From an uncultured Psychroserpens sp. (lineage in GTDB: Bacteria > Bacteroidota > Bacteroidia > Flavobacteriales > Flavobacteriaceae): a stretch of DNA of 64,000 nt. The stretch lies in NCBI RefSeq assembly GCF_947492715.1, contig NZ_CANLNS010000003.1, positions 1 through 64,000 on the forward strand. The letters are read 5' to 3'. Positions 26,577 through 35,208 of the stretch are shown one piece after another. The number at the start of each line of letters is the position of its first letter. The first letter of the stretch is position 1. The notes beneath the pieces are model-generated. The model did no database searches and had not been told where the DNA came from. It saw nothing but the letters and a program-made list of their open reading frames with translations. A program made the translations under genes and the position numbers.

Positions 26577-28400
26577 TTATTTTATAATAATCTTTGTTCG
26601 GTAATTGAAGTTTTCCTTTGATTGAAGACTTAGAATATATAGTCCAGAATCTAGATTTAAAGGAATGCTTGATCGTCTATCTAAGGTCTGATGAGATGAA
26701 AAGACAAGTTTCCCCGTAATATCTATTAAAGAAATATTGACGTCATCTAGAACCTCACTGCTTAAAATTGTTAGTTCATTTTCAATAGGATTTTTTTCTA
26801 CCTTGATTGATGCTATGTTTTCGAAATCTGTATTTGACAAGGTTTCTTGAAAAATTTCAGTTAGAGCAAATGCTACATTTTGTTCAGTAAGTTCAACGTG
26901 ATTTTCATTCGCATCTGGCATATACCAATTTACAAAAGGTGTATTGTTTAAAGTATCTCCTGTGCCACCTGGATCACCAAGATTAATATCGTGATACCAA
27001 TTAACTTCATTGTTTGTGATTTCTAAGGCCATTCCACTAACAGAAGGGATAAAACTAAACTTATCTACTGTTAATGAAGTAAGAAAATTATCGATAATCG
27101 GATCTCCACCGAGTCCATCTGTAAAGCCTCCTAGATCGAAAAGACCTCCTGAAGCTGCATCAACACCATCTGAAAAACTTGGAGCTTCTGCTTGTATTTC
27201 GACATCTACAAGAGTTATAAAACCAAAAATCAAAAATCCTTCCACAAAAACTTTACTAATTAATTGAGGGCCAACATTATTACCCATATCATCTTCTGTA
27301 AAAGGTGTAAAGTTAATATTAATATCGGCTGTTGTTTGCGGTAATGGAGATCCAGGGATTTCGAGATCCTCAATGGCTAAAGCAGCAAAACCTGGTGTCA
27401 CATCTGTGGTGCCATCGACGGCTTTATATGCAGCGCCAATTCCACTACCATTTATAATAGATACGTTTCGTGTATTCTGAGGAAAACCTGTTGGGGTTAA
27501 ACTATTGATGTTGTTTTCAAAAATAGCTCTATAAGGATGTGCTTCGGGTAATAACTTTGTAGGATCAAAATCAAACTCGCTACCATCCATAAGATGAGCT
27601 TCAAAATGATCAACTAATAATTGTCTTGCGGCAGGTGATTTTAATAGTCCATTTACAACATCTTGTAATTGAACTACATTTAAATCGTCACCTAGACCAA
27701 ATCCAAGAAAATTGAATTGGTGTTGGAAACCTAATGGCACATTGGCACCGAGATGAGGTGAGTCAAACGAGATCCATAATCGTGTTTCGTGATCTAATCC
27801 AGCATCATTTTCCATAAAATTCAATGCAAAACGAGAAATTAATCCGCCCATACTAGGACCAATTATTACTAATTCTTCGTCGCCAACTTTGTCTGCATTT
27901 AGTGTCTCAATAAGATCAACTAATAACATAGAGTTGCGCTCTATAAAGTCTGCACCACCATTTACAAGTGTGCTACCAGGATAGTCAAGTTCATCAATTA
28001 CCATATCGGCATTAGTATCAGTAGCGTCATCAATATTTAAAAGCGAGTTGTCATTAAGCCTGAAATATGATGGGAAATTTAAAATAACAACATCAAATCC
28101 CTGGGCTCGAACTAAGTCGGCTAAATTTTGATCACCTTCAGAACCAGTGAAATCTAATAAACTGTATAGTCCAGCAATGGTTCTTGTGTCTCCTGGGTCA
28201 AATCCATCGACTAAGATGATGGGTTTGTCAAGAACACCAGTATCTGTATCTAGAAATATTTCATATTCTCCTAATCCTGCAAATTCTGTCTCGCCAGTAT
28301 AGCCAGTAAAATCTGCTGTACGTGTAGATTCAAATTCTATCGTTTGCGCCTGAACACAAAAAGGGAATAATAATAGAGGTAAAAAGTACTTTTTCATCAT
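26577..28400 (-). CDS. T9SS-secreted alpha/beta hydrolase (lipase-like)
   Basis: The approximately 607-residue protein has a signal peptide (KKYFLPLLLFPFCVQAQ), an alpha/beta-hydrolase core at about 50-330 with KPIILVDGFDPGD near the start and nucleophile elbow GPSMGGLISRFA, a beta-rich middle, and a C-terminal type-A T9SS sorting domain (about 530-607: VEKNPIENELTI ... GLYILSLQSKENFNYRTKIIIK). It should be exported through the outer membrane by T9SS. The substrate is unknown; esterase or lipase activity is inferred from the fold. The open frame extends to a TTG at 28406, but ATG ATG at 28400 and 28397 are better starts. Confidence 0.87.
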   Translation of the reverse strand: MMKKYFLPLLLFPFCVQAQTIEFESTRTADFTGYTGETEFAGLGEYEIFLDTDTGVLDKPIILVDGFDPGDTRTIAGLYSLLDFTGSEGDQNLADLVRAQGFDVVILNFPSYFRLNDNSLLNIDDATDTNADMVIDELDYPGSTLVNGGADFIERNSMLLVDLIETLNADKVGDEELVIIGPSMGGLISRFALNFMENDAGLDHETRLWISFDSPHLGANVPLGFQHQFNFLGFGLGDDLNVVQLQDVVNGLLKSPAARQLLVDHFEAHLMDGSEFDFDPTKLLPEAHPYRAIFENNINSLTPTGFPQNTRNVSIINGSGIGAAYKAVDGTTDVTPGFAALAIEDLEIPGSPLPQTTADININFTPFTEDDMGNNVGPQLISKVFVEGFLIFGFITLVDVEIQAEAPSFSDGVDAASGGLFDLGGFTDGLGGDPIIDNFLTSLTVDKFSFIPSVSGMALEITNNEVNWYHDINLGDPGGTGDTLNNTPFVNWYMPDANENHVELTEQNVAFALTEIFQETLSNTDFENIASIKVEKNPIENELTILSSEVLDDVNISLIDITGKLVFSSHQTLDRRSSIPLNLDSGLYILSLQSKENFNYRTKIIIK

Positions 28401-28490
28401 AGTCAATTATTTTTTTTAATGTGACTAACAAGATACAAAGTTTCATTAAGTTAACCGTATGTTATCTAGCGTTTTAAGATTAAACGTAAA

Positions 28491-28524
28491 AAAAATCCTC
28501 AAACTGTTCAATTTGAGGATTTTT
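28491..28524. terminator. Terminator after pruA
   Basis: A 13-bp stem (AAAAATCCTCAAA / TTTGAGGATTTTT) with an 8-base loop lies 20 bases after the pruA stop. The A and T runs within and beside the stem make it work in either direction. Confidence 0.85.
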
Positions 28525-28544
28525 AAATGCTGACATATAAGGTT

Positions 28545-30170
28545 TTATCCTAAGAACGGATAACGATAATCTGTTGGTGTTACAAATGTTTCTTTTATCA
28601 TTCTTGGAGATACCCAACGCAATAAGTTTAAAGCACTACCAGCTTTGTCATTTGTTCCAGATGCTCTTGCTCCTCCAAATGGCTGTTGACCTACAACTGC
28701 TCCTGTTGGTTTATCATTAATATAGAAGTTTCCAGCACAGTTTTGAAGTGCTTTTGTTGCTTCTTGAATTGCATATCTATCTGTAGCTAAAACAGCTCCA
28801 GTTAATGCATATTCACTAGTTTCGTCTACTAGTTTTAAAGTTTCAGAATACTCATTTTCATCATATACGTAAATTGTAATAACAGGGCCAAATAATTCTG
28901 TACACATAGTCGTGTATTTTGGATTGTTAGTTACAATAACAGTTGGTTCAATAAAATATCCTTTGCTTTTATCGTAATGTCCACCAACGATGATTTCAGC
29001 ATCACTATCATTTTTGGCAGCATCTATATACTTAGCTAATTTATCAAATGATCCTTCGTGAATTACAGCTGTAACAAAGTTACTTAAATCTTCAGGCGAC
29101 CCCATTTTAAAAGATGTTACATCTTCAATAACGCGATTTTTCACAGTTTCCCATAAGTTCGAAGGTACATAAGCCCTTGAAGCTGCACTACATTTTTGTC
29201 CTTGAAACTCAAAAGCACCTCTGGAGATGGCTGTAGCAACTTGAATAGGATTGGCTGTTTTGTGGGCAATAATAAAATCTTTACCTCCAGTTTCTCCTAC
29301 AATTCTAGGATAGGTTTTGTAGTTATGAATATTATTTCCAATCTTTTTCCAAAGTTCTTTAAAAATGTATGTTGAACCAGTAAAATGTAATCCAGAAAAA
29401 TCAGGACTGTCCATTACAGTATCTGTAATCATAACAGGGTCTCCAAATACGACGTTAATAACGCCATCAGGGACACCAGCTTCTTTAAATACATCCATAA
29501 TTACCTTTGCAGAAAATATTTGACTATCACTAGGTTTCCAAACTACTACATTCCCCATCATGGCCATACAAGCAGGAAGATTTCCTGCAATTGCAGTAAA
29601 ATTAAATGGTGTTACTGCATATGTGAACCCTTCAAGAGGACGATATTCCAATCGGTTCCAAGCGCCGCTTGTACTTTCAGGTTGTTCATGGTAAATATCA
29701 GTCATGAATTGTACGTTAAAACGCAAGAAATCTATTAATTCACACGCTGCGTCAATTTCAGCCTGGTGTACTGTTTTCGATTGAGCAATCATGGTTGCTG
29801 CATTAATTTTGGCTCTGTAAGGTCCAGCAATTAATTCGGCAGCTTTTAAGAAAATCCCCGCACGTTGTTCCCAAGGTAATTCAGCCCATGTTTCTCTAGC
29901 TTTAAGAGCCGTAGCAATAGCATCTTCTACATGAGATTTTTCGGCTAAATGATACGTTCCTACAATGTGTTGATGGTCGTGAGGTGCAGACATGGTTTTA
30001 GTATTTCCTGTCGTCACATCTTTTCCGTTAATATATAATGGAACATCAATTTTAGTATTCCACATGTTTTTGTAAGCGGCTAAAACTGCTTCACGCTCAG
30101 GAGATCCTGGAGCATAAGATTTTACAGGCTCATTTATAGCTACTGGTACGTTGAAAAATCCTTTTCCCAT
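28545..30170 (-). CDS. pruA: L-glutamate gamma-semialdehyde dehydrogenase
   Basis: The 541-residue protein oxidises glutamate gamma-semialdehyde (P5C) to glutamate with NAD+, the second step of proline breakdown. Aldehyde dehydrogenase motifs: GNVVVWKPSD, FTGSTYIFK, catalytic Glu in VGETGGKDF and catalytic Cys in FEFQGQKCSAASRAYVP; PFGGARASGTNDKAG is typical of the P5C branch. A longer frame begins with TTG at 30215 but this overlaps the -7 box (30213-30220), so the ATG at 30170 is the start. It is encoded alone, without a proline dehydrogenase neighbour. Confidence 0.95.
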   Translation of the reverse strand: MGKGFFNVPVAINEPVKSYAPGSPEREAVLAAYKNMWNTKIDVPLYINGKDVTTGNTKTMSAPHDHQHIVGTYHLAEKSHVEDAIATALKARETWAELPWEQRAGIFLKAAELIAGPYRAKINAATMIAQSKTVHQAEIDAACELIDFLRFNVQFMTDIYHEQPESTSGAWNRLEYRPLEGFTYAVTPFNFTAIAGNLPACMAMMGNVVVWKPSDSQIFSAKVIMDVFKEAGVPDGVINVVFGDPVMITDTVMDSPDFSGLHFTGSTYIFKELWKKIGNNIHNYKTYPRIVGETGGKDFIIAHKTANPIQVATAISRGAFEFQGQKCSAASRAYVPSNLWETVKNRVIEDVTSFKMGSPEDLSNFVTAVIHEGSFDKLAKYIDAAKNDSDAEIIVGGHYDKSKGYFIEPTVIVTNNPKYTTMCTELFGPVITIYVYDENEYSETLKLVDETSEYALTGAVLATDRYAIQEATKALQNCAGNFYINDKPTGAVVGQQPFGGARASGTNDKAGSALNLLRWVSPRMIKETFVTPTDYRYPFLG

Positions 30171-30212
30171 CTTAAATTTTTGATTTAGAAATTGCTTTTT
30201 ATTTTGAAGATG

Positions 30213-30220
30213 CAAAGTTA
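30213..30220 (-). promoter_or_regulatory. -7 box (TAACTTTG) for pruA
   Basis: The minus-strand TAACTTTG matches TAnnTTTG and lies 42 bases before the chosen ATG. It excludes the upstream TTG as a real start. Confidence 0.55.
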
Positions 30221-30310
30221 CGATTTTTTGACGACTAATGACGAAATGACCATTAAAACAAGGTTAAAATAATGGGTAAATTTTTGTAAGTTGCCATCAA
30301 TACTATTTAT

Positions 30311-31315
30311 ATGAACGACGGAATTATTCTAACTCTAGCTTACCCAGAAACAATTGTCTCTCATGCAGATGAGTGGTACTCTAGATTTTTGAGGTTTTTT
30401 TTTATTGGAAATAAAAAACATGTAAGGGCTGGACATGCTGCTTTAGTTCTTATTGATAAGTCTACAGGTATTTTAGAATATCATGATTTTGGAAGATATG
30501 TGACGACTTCATCTCACGGAAGAGTGAGAGGAAGAGAAACAGATTTTGAGCTAAATTTCCCGATCCAAGCTAAGATTGAAGGTGATACCATTCAAAATCT
30601 TGAGGACATTCTGAAGTTTTTGGCAACGCAACCTAAATTAACACATGGAGAAGGTCATTTATATGCTTCTGTATGCAGTGCTATTGATTACAAAAAAGCA
30701 AGAACTTATATTAACAATGAGCAAAGCAAAGGTTTTGTGAGATATGCGGCTTTTGTAAAAGAGGCATGCAACTGTGCACGTTTTGTGACAGATAGTTTGA
30801 TTGCGAGTATCACAAATGAGAAGATTAAATCGAAACTTATTAAGTCAAAGGGATTTACACCAAGTACAATAGGAAACGTTGTGATTGCTGATACCGAAGA
30901 TTTTGTATATAAGGTTTCGGAAACCGGTGAGATTTCTGAGTTTAAGTCAACAGTAGCTAAAGAGAATAGACGTTTGTTTTTAGACGTACTTAAAGGGTAT
31001 AGGCCAAGTATGGTTGGCGGCCTTGAACCCAAACAAAATAATGTTAAGGTTGATCATGCTCAATGGTTAAGTGGTATTGGCGCTGGAGCGTGGTTTGAGA
31101 TTCATGATTTAAATTGCAAAGTGAATTATAGGTATCGACGAATTTCACCACATGGCGATATAGATTGTGATGGAATTTATAAAATTACTTTAGAGGGTTT
31201 TGATATTAATTCTGCCTACGAGTTTGTACATTATTCTAACTGTAAGTTCTTTCATATCAAGCAGAATGATACAACCTACAAGTTTGAATTTCAAAAACAT
31301 TTTTCAGTTAATTAA
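30311..31315 (+). CDS. Hypothetical protein with possible permuted papain-like fold
   Basis: The 334-residue cytosolic protein, probably of a flavobacterial uncharacterised family (DUF6695-like), has no signal peptide. Two spaced motifs stand out: RAGHAALVLID (His42) with EYHDFGRY following, and ACNCARFVTDSL (Cys155). In permuted NlpC/P60-like hydrolases a His-containing strand precedes the Cys helix in just this order. The C-terminal 80 residues form a beta-rich domain (GAGAWFEIHDLNCKVNYRYRRI). Hydrolase activity is inference; the family is not otherwise recognised. It converges on apaG, overlapping by eight bases. Confidence 0.65.
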   Translation: MNDGIILTLAYPETIVSHADEWYSRFLRFFFIGNKKHVRAGHAALVLIDKSTGILEYHDFGRYVTTSSHGRVRGRETDFELNFPIQAKIEGDTIQNLEDILKFLATQPKLTHGEGHLYASVCSAIDYKKARTYINNEQSKGFVRYAAFVKEACNCARFVTDSLIASITNEKIKSKLIKSKGFTPSTIGNVVIADTEDFVYKVSETGEISEFKSTVAKENRRLFLDVLKGYRPSMVGGLEPKQNNVKVDHAQWLSGIGAGAWFEIHDLNCKVNYRYRRISPHGDIDCDGIYKITLEGFDINSAYEFVHYSNCKFFHIKQNDTTYKFEFQKHFSVN

Positions 31316-31694
31316 GAGCAAAAGGAGCACTTAATTTAAACGAAGGAATAATAACTTTGAATTTGTTGGTGTTTGTAAAGTTAACCATATTATAGTGACC
31401 TTGCATGGCACCAAAAGGAGAGGTTAACAAGCAACCCGAATTATAGGTATGTGATTCTCCAGGTTTTAAAACAGGTTTTTTACCAATAACACCTTCGCCT
31501 TCAACAATATCAACATTATTGAGTGCATCTAGTATTCTCCAATATCTTGAATTGAGTTGGACAGAATCTTTGCTCTGGTTTTCAATAGTTACCTTATAGC
31601 CAAAAGCAAAGTGCACTTTATAGTTTTTATAAAATGTACCTTCGAAAGATGTTTCGACAGAGATTTTAATCCCACTTGTAACTTGTTGAACCAT
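31308..31694 (-). CDS. apaG: ApaG family protein
   Basis: The 128-residue protein is a fibronectin-III-like beta sandwich with family motifs FAFGYKVTIENQS (here HFAFGYKVTIENQS), LNSRYWRILDA, GEGVIGKKPVLKPGE and SPFGAMQGHYNMVN. ApaG is linked to Co2+ resistance and Mg2+ efflux in enterobacteria, but its biochemical action is not settled. It is a single-gene unit with a -7 box 24 bases upstream and overlaps the convergent neighbour at its stop. Confidence 0.93.
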   Translation of the reverse strand: MVQQVTSGIKISVETSFEGTFYKNYKVHFAFGYKVTIENQSKDSVQLNSRYWRILDALNNVDIVEGEGVIGKKPVLKPGESHTYNSGCLLTSPFGAMQGHYNMVNFTNTNKFKVIIPSFKLSAPFALN

Positions 31695-31717
31695 GAATTA
31701 TTGAAAATAATAGCTTA

Positions 31718-31725
31718 CAAAAATA
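31718..31725 (-). promoter_or_regulatory. -7 box (TATTTTTG) for apaG
   Basis: The minus-strand TATTTTTG matches TAnnTTTG and lies 23 bases before the apaG ATG. Confidence 0.5.
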
Positions 31726-31807
31726 AATAATTTTCAACTAAATTGGACACTTTTTTAAAATTATGCAAATTTTTAACAACATTTAGATTTTCAGCCGATT
31801 AACGGTT

Positions 31808-33169
31808 TTAAAAATCAGTTGAAATTGCAAATTCCTCAATGGTTTTAAAAAAGTTAATGATGTCCTTTTCTTGAAGGACAGTATTAATAGTTACCATTCT
31901 CACAAAATCTTGATTTCGGAAATTCCCAAAACCTACCATTAATTGTGAATGCTCATATAGAGCTGTGCACAAAGTTTTTGCAGGAATAGCTTTATAGTTA
32001 AAGCAAACCGAAATGGAGTTGTCATAACTGTATAAGGTATAGTCAGGATGGTTTTTTATGTAATTTCTGGCAATATCTGCTAGATGGAATTGATGGTTTA
32101 CTATAGATTTAAGTCCGTTACCACCAACAGATTTCCAAAGCGTCCATAATTTTAAGGCATCATTTCGGCGACCACATTGCAGTGATGTTTTTCCTAAGTT
32201 AAAATCGTCATTATTGGTTTGATACAGATAGTCTGCCTCATTAGAAAAAGATTGATATAAATGGGCTTTGTCTCTTGTAACAATTATAGAACAACTCAAT
32301 GGAGTTCCTAGCATTTTATGAGCATTTACACTAAATGAATCGGTGTATTCTATACCATTGGTTAGATGTTTATAGTCATCACTAAAAATAACAGCGCCAC
32401 AATAAGCACCATCTAAATGTAGCCAGACATCATGTTTTTTGCAAACTTTGCTGAGTTGTTTAACATCGTCAAAGGCTCCCAAAACAGTAGTTCCGGCAGT
32501 GGCATTCACGAAAAAAGGTTGATATCCTTGAGCAATATCATGAGTGATTTTGGCATCTAGATCTTCGGCTAACATTTGGCCTTTGTCATTTGTTTTTATC
32601 GATCTTACTTGGTGTCTTCCAACACCTATAAAAGATGCATTTTTTGCAATAGAATAATGAGATACCTCGGAGGTGTAGAGTGTCATTATGTTATTAATTC
32701 CTTCATTTCTAACAGAAGGATTGTATTTATCTCTAGCCATTAGTACTGCCATGTAGTTACTCATAGACCCACCAGGAGCAAAAGTGCCATCTGCAGAACT
32801 TGGATAACCAATAATATCACAAATTTTGCGTAATACCGTTTTTTCAATGCCTACTTGCGGTCCAGCTACTTTGTATGTGTACATGCTATTGTTGAGCATA
32901 ACAGCCAGTAAATCGCCTAATGTAGCTCTTGGAATTCTTCCACCAAATAATTGATTAAAAAAAGACGTAGATGCTGTTTTAGGAGTACTTCTAATAATGT
33001 CTTTTAAGCTAGTCTTAAAATCACTGTCAATAGTTGGCTCATTAGTAAGTTGAAGATCGAGTGTCTCATAGAGAACATTTGTGTCAATAGGAGTTGCTAC
33101 AGGATGATTTTTTTCTTCAGAAATTAGCAATTCTACGAGTTCTGAGAACAAAGATAAATCGTTTTGCAT
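31808..33169 (-). CDS. PLP-dependent group II decarboxylase (GAD/CSAD-like)
   Basis: The 453-residue cytosolic protein belongs to the group II amino-acid decarboxylases. Motifs run in order: TSFFNQLFGG, NNSMYTYKVAGPQ, FAPGGSMSNYMA, SHYSIAKNASF, VNATAGTTVLGAFDD, HLDGAYCG, the PLP-lysine site FSVNAHKMLGTPLSCS, and SLQCGRRNDALKLW. The last three resemble animal glutamate and cysteine-sulfinate decarboxylases closely. It is divergent, across 92 bases, from a cysteine dioxygenase gene whose product would be cysteine sulfinate. Decarboxylation of that to hypotaurine is a reasonable inference; glutamate, aspartate or aromatic substrates cannot be excluded. Confidence 0.85.
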   Translation of the reverse strand: MQNDLSLFSELVELLISEEKNHPVATPIDTNVLYETLDLQLTNEPTIDSDFKTSLKDIIRSTPKTASTSFFNQLFGGRIPRATLGDLLAVMLNNSMYTYKVAGPQVGIEKTVLRKICDIIGYPSSADGTFAPGGSMSNYMAVLMARDKYNPSVRNEGINNIMTLYTSEVSHYSIAKNASFIGVGRHQVRSIKTNDKGQMLAEDLDAKITHDIAQGYQPFFVNATAGTTVLGAFDDVKQLSKVCKKHDVWLHLDGAYCGAVIFSDDYKHLTNGIEYTDSFSVNAHKMLGTPLSCSIIVTRDKAHLYQSFSNEADYLYQTNNDDFNLGKTSLQCGRRNDALKLWTLWKSVGGNGLKSIVNHQFHLADIARNYIKNHPDYTLYSYDNSISVCFNYKAIPAKTLCTALYEHSQLMVGFGNFRNQDFVRMVTINTVLQEKDIINFFKTIEEFAISTDF

Positions 33170-33229
33170 TTGCAGTGATGGGTCTTAAATTTTGGCTTGT
33201 GTAAATTTATTCCTATTTTTCGGAATAAT

Positions 33230-33265
33230 ATGAAAATCCCCTTAAATATCAGATTCTTACTTTGA
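33230..33265 (+). other. Possible 11-codon leader ORF overlapping the CDO start
   Basis: An ATG at 33230 opens a reading frame of 11 codons (MKIPLNIRFLL) whose TGA (33263-33265) overlaps the TTG start of the cysteine dioxygenase gene. It may couple translation by re-initiation, or mark a frameshift relative to an ancestral ATG. Nothing else supports a functional peptide. Confidence 0.3.
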
Positions 33266-33792
33266 AATCTCCAGAGAACATTCAAAAACTAATAGCGATT
33301 TTGTCGAAGTCTTCAGTTGAAGATTACAATAGTGTGCTTAATAATTTTAATTTCGAGACTATAGACTTTAAACCGTTTGAAAGTTGGTCTGAGGAAAAAT
33401 ACACGAGAAACTGTTTGTATAGAGATGATAAATTTGAGCTTATTCTATTGTGTTGGGAAAAAGGTCAAGGCACGGCTATTCATGGTCATGATGGTGAAGA
33501 TTGCTGGGTGTATTTGCTAGAGGGAGAAATGGAAGAAGTTATGTTTAGTCTTGATGACTTAGATCATTTAAGGGAGGTAGGATCACAAAAAGTAATACCA
33601 CAGCAGCTTACGTTTATGAACGACAAAATTGGGTTTCATAAATTAAAAAATAGTGCTAATGGCTCTTCTATAAGTTTACATTTATATGCTCAACCTATTG
33701 AAAATTGCGTGTCGTATGATGAATCTACTAAACGTTTTATTGACCGACAATTGAATTACGATACTTTTAAGCAATTAGCACTCAGAGATTAA
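33262..33792 (+). CDS. Cysteine dioxygenase
   Basis: The 176-residue cupin oxidises L-cysteine with O2 to cysteine sulfinate. Iron ligands are IHGHD (two His) and the later His in IGFHKLKN. The YTRN arginine that binds the substrate carboxylate, the Cys five residues after the second His (GHDGEDCW) and the Tyr in SLHLYAQP match mammalian CDO, including the pair that forms the Cys-Tyr crosslink. The start appears to be TTG (33262): the frame is closed by a TAA at 33226 and contains no ATG before conserved residues. It is divergent from the decarboxylase. Confidence 0.92.
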   Translation: MKSPENIQKLIAILSKSSVEDYNSVLNNFNFETIDFKPFESWSEEKYTRNCLYRDDKFELILLCWEKGQGTAIHGHDGEDCWVYLLEGEMEEVMFSLDDLDHLREVGSQKVIPQQLTFMNDKIGFHKLKNSANGSSISLHLYAQPIENCVSYDESTKRFIDRQLNYDTFKQLALRD

Positions 33793-35042
33793 TTAGTAAT
33801 ATTTACCGAATTTGCTTCTCCAAAACCAATAAGCTGGTCAAAACGAGCACCTAAATCTCTATAGTACACGAGTACTTTGTAATTGTTTTCGGTTTGCCAA
33901 AAATTGCCACTAATTTTACCTTCATCTATTTGGCCTTTACTATCGGCAACAACATATTTATAGTTGTAGAATCCTTGTTTGAGTTTAATTACAGCTTCGT
34001 ATCGACCACTTGTATCGTCATATGACATTTTGTTTAAGTCGTCTAGCCCATAATTATTGAAATTCCCATAGACGTACACAGATTTACCATCTTCAAGTTT
34101 TGGATGAATCAAAGAGAAATGAACTTTTGTATAATCGGCCTCAATATCTACGTCATCGGTATCTAAAGCAGTAATTAAAAAATTACCGTTAATGTCAGGA
34201 TTATAAGTATAAGGCTGACTATATCGTGGTCCGTCAAGAAATAAGTAGCTGTTGTAAATATCTTTAAGGTCTATAAATTGAACACCAACATTGGCCCCTC
34301 TAACATCTTTAGTTTCAAAGAACCGAAATTCATTACTTGCCCAAAATGCTGTTTCTGTGGTGTATTTGTAGATAAGCTCTTTTCCAATAGTGTATTGAGG
34401 TTTAATTCCGGTAATGGCCGTGTGTAAATTGTTGTTTTGAATGATTAGAGTTTTTACAGTTTCCTTAGGATTGTTTAAGTTTAAACCACCAGAATTTATA
34501 ACAATATCAACACTCTGTTTACTCTCTAGGTATTTGACATCTCTAGACCTTTTAATGCTAACGCCTACACCTACTTGTTCTTTATAAATCATAAATTTTC
34601 TAGAGAATACAAGTTCGTCATCCTCGTTAAAAATAGAGATGATATAATTTCCAGATTTGGTTAAACCCCGTGTTTGCTTATTCGGGATTTGTAGATCATA
34701 ATGAGAATAGAGTTGATAGGCATTAAATGAGTTTTGATAATTGATGATTCTGAAATTATCAAAGCCGCTCATGTATTCCATTTTTACCAAATTAGATTTC
34801 GTCCAATCATAATTGTAATGCTCTATTTTGTAATAGAAATCGGGCTCATCTGTAGTGAGAACGTCAAATTCTAAATTAAAGGCCTCACCTAATCTAATAA
34901 TAGGGAGTTGTCCTTGCGAAGACGTTCTACTTTTAAAGGTGATGGTCTTGATATAATCGGGAGGATTTACTTCTTCAACTTGGGAAAATCCCAAATTCGA
35001 AACCAGTAAAGCTAACAGAAAATAATAAGTGTTCTTAATCAT
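33789..35042 (-). CDS. Type IX secretion plug protein (DUF5103)
   Basis: The 417-residue protein has a signal peptide (ends LGFSQ) and four beta-sandwich segments typical of DUF5103: PPDYIKTITFKS, PIIRLGEAFNLEFD, EHYNYDWTKSNLV, and a C-terminal carbohydrate-binding-like domain KSVYVYGNFNNYGLDDLNKM ... GFYNYKYVV. Homologues include the periplasmic plug that occludes the SprA translocon in Flavobacterium johnsoniae. It should act at the periplasmic side of the outer membrane. It is a single-gene unit; its stop codon overlaps that of the convergent CDO gene. Confidence 0.88.
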   Translation of the reverse strand: MIKNTYYFLLALLVSNLGFSQVEEVNPPDYIKTITFKSRTSSQGQLPIIRLGEAFNLEFDVLTTDEPDFYYKIEHYNYDWTKSNLVKMEYMSGFDNFRIINYQNSFNAYQLYSHYDLQIPNKQTRGLTKSGNYIISIFNEDDELVFSRKFMIYKEQVGVGVSIKRSRDVKYLESKQSVDIVINSGGLNLNNPKETVKTLIIQNNNLHTAITGIKPQYTIGKELIYKYTTETAFWASNEFRFFETKDVRGANVGVQFIDLKDIYNSYLFLDGPRYSQPYTYNPDINGNFLITALDTDDVDIEADYTKVHFSLIHPKLEDGKSVYVYGNFNNYGLDDLNKMSYDDTSGRYEAVIKLKQGFYNYKYVVADSKGQIDEGKISGNFWQTENNYKVLVYYRDLGARFDQLIGFGEANSVNITN

Positions 35043-35163
35043 TAATAATAGTTTGATATGTAAAGATAAACAAAATCTATGCCTTAATATTGTTCAGCTT
35101 ATTTAGAATCCTTAAAAATAACAAACTTAGAAAGCCTTACTATTTTATTACGTGGTAAATTCG

Positions 35164-35171
35164 TAAATTTG
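35164..35171 (+). promoter_or_regulatory. -7 box (TAAATTTG) of the nqr operon
   Basis: TAAATTTG matches TAnnTTTG exactly and lies 37 bases before the nqrA ATG. No strong -33 TTTG is visible. Confidence 0.55.
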
Positions 35172-35208
35172 CACCGATTTTTAGACAACTAATTTCAATA
35201 TAAAGCGT

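Noticed and set aside
30171-30215. Upstream extension of pruA from TTG at 30215.
   Set aside because: The TTG lies inside the -7 box TAACTTTG, so it would not be in the transcript.
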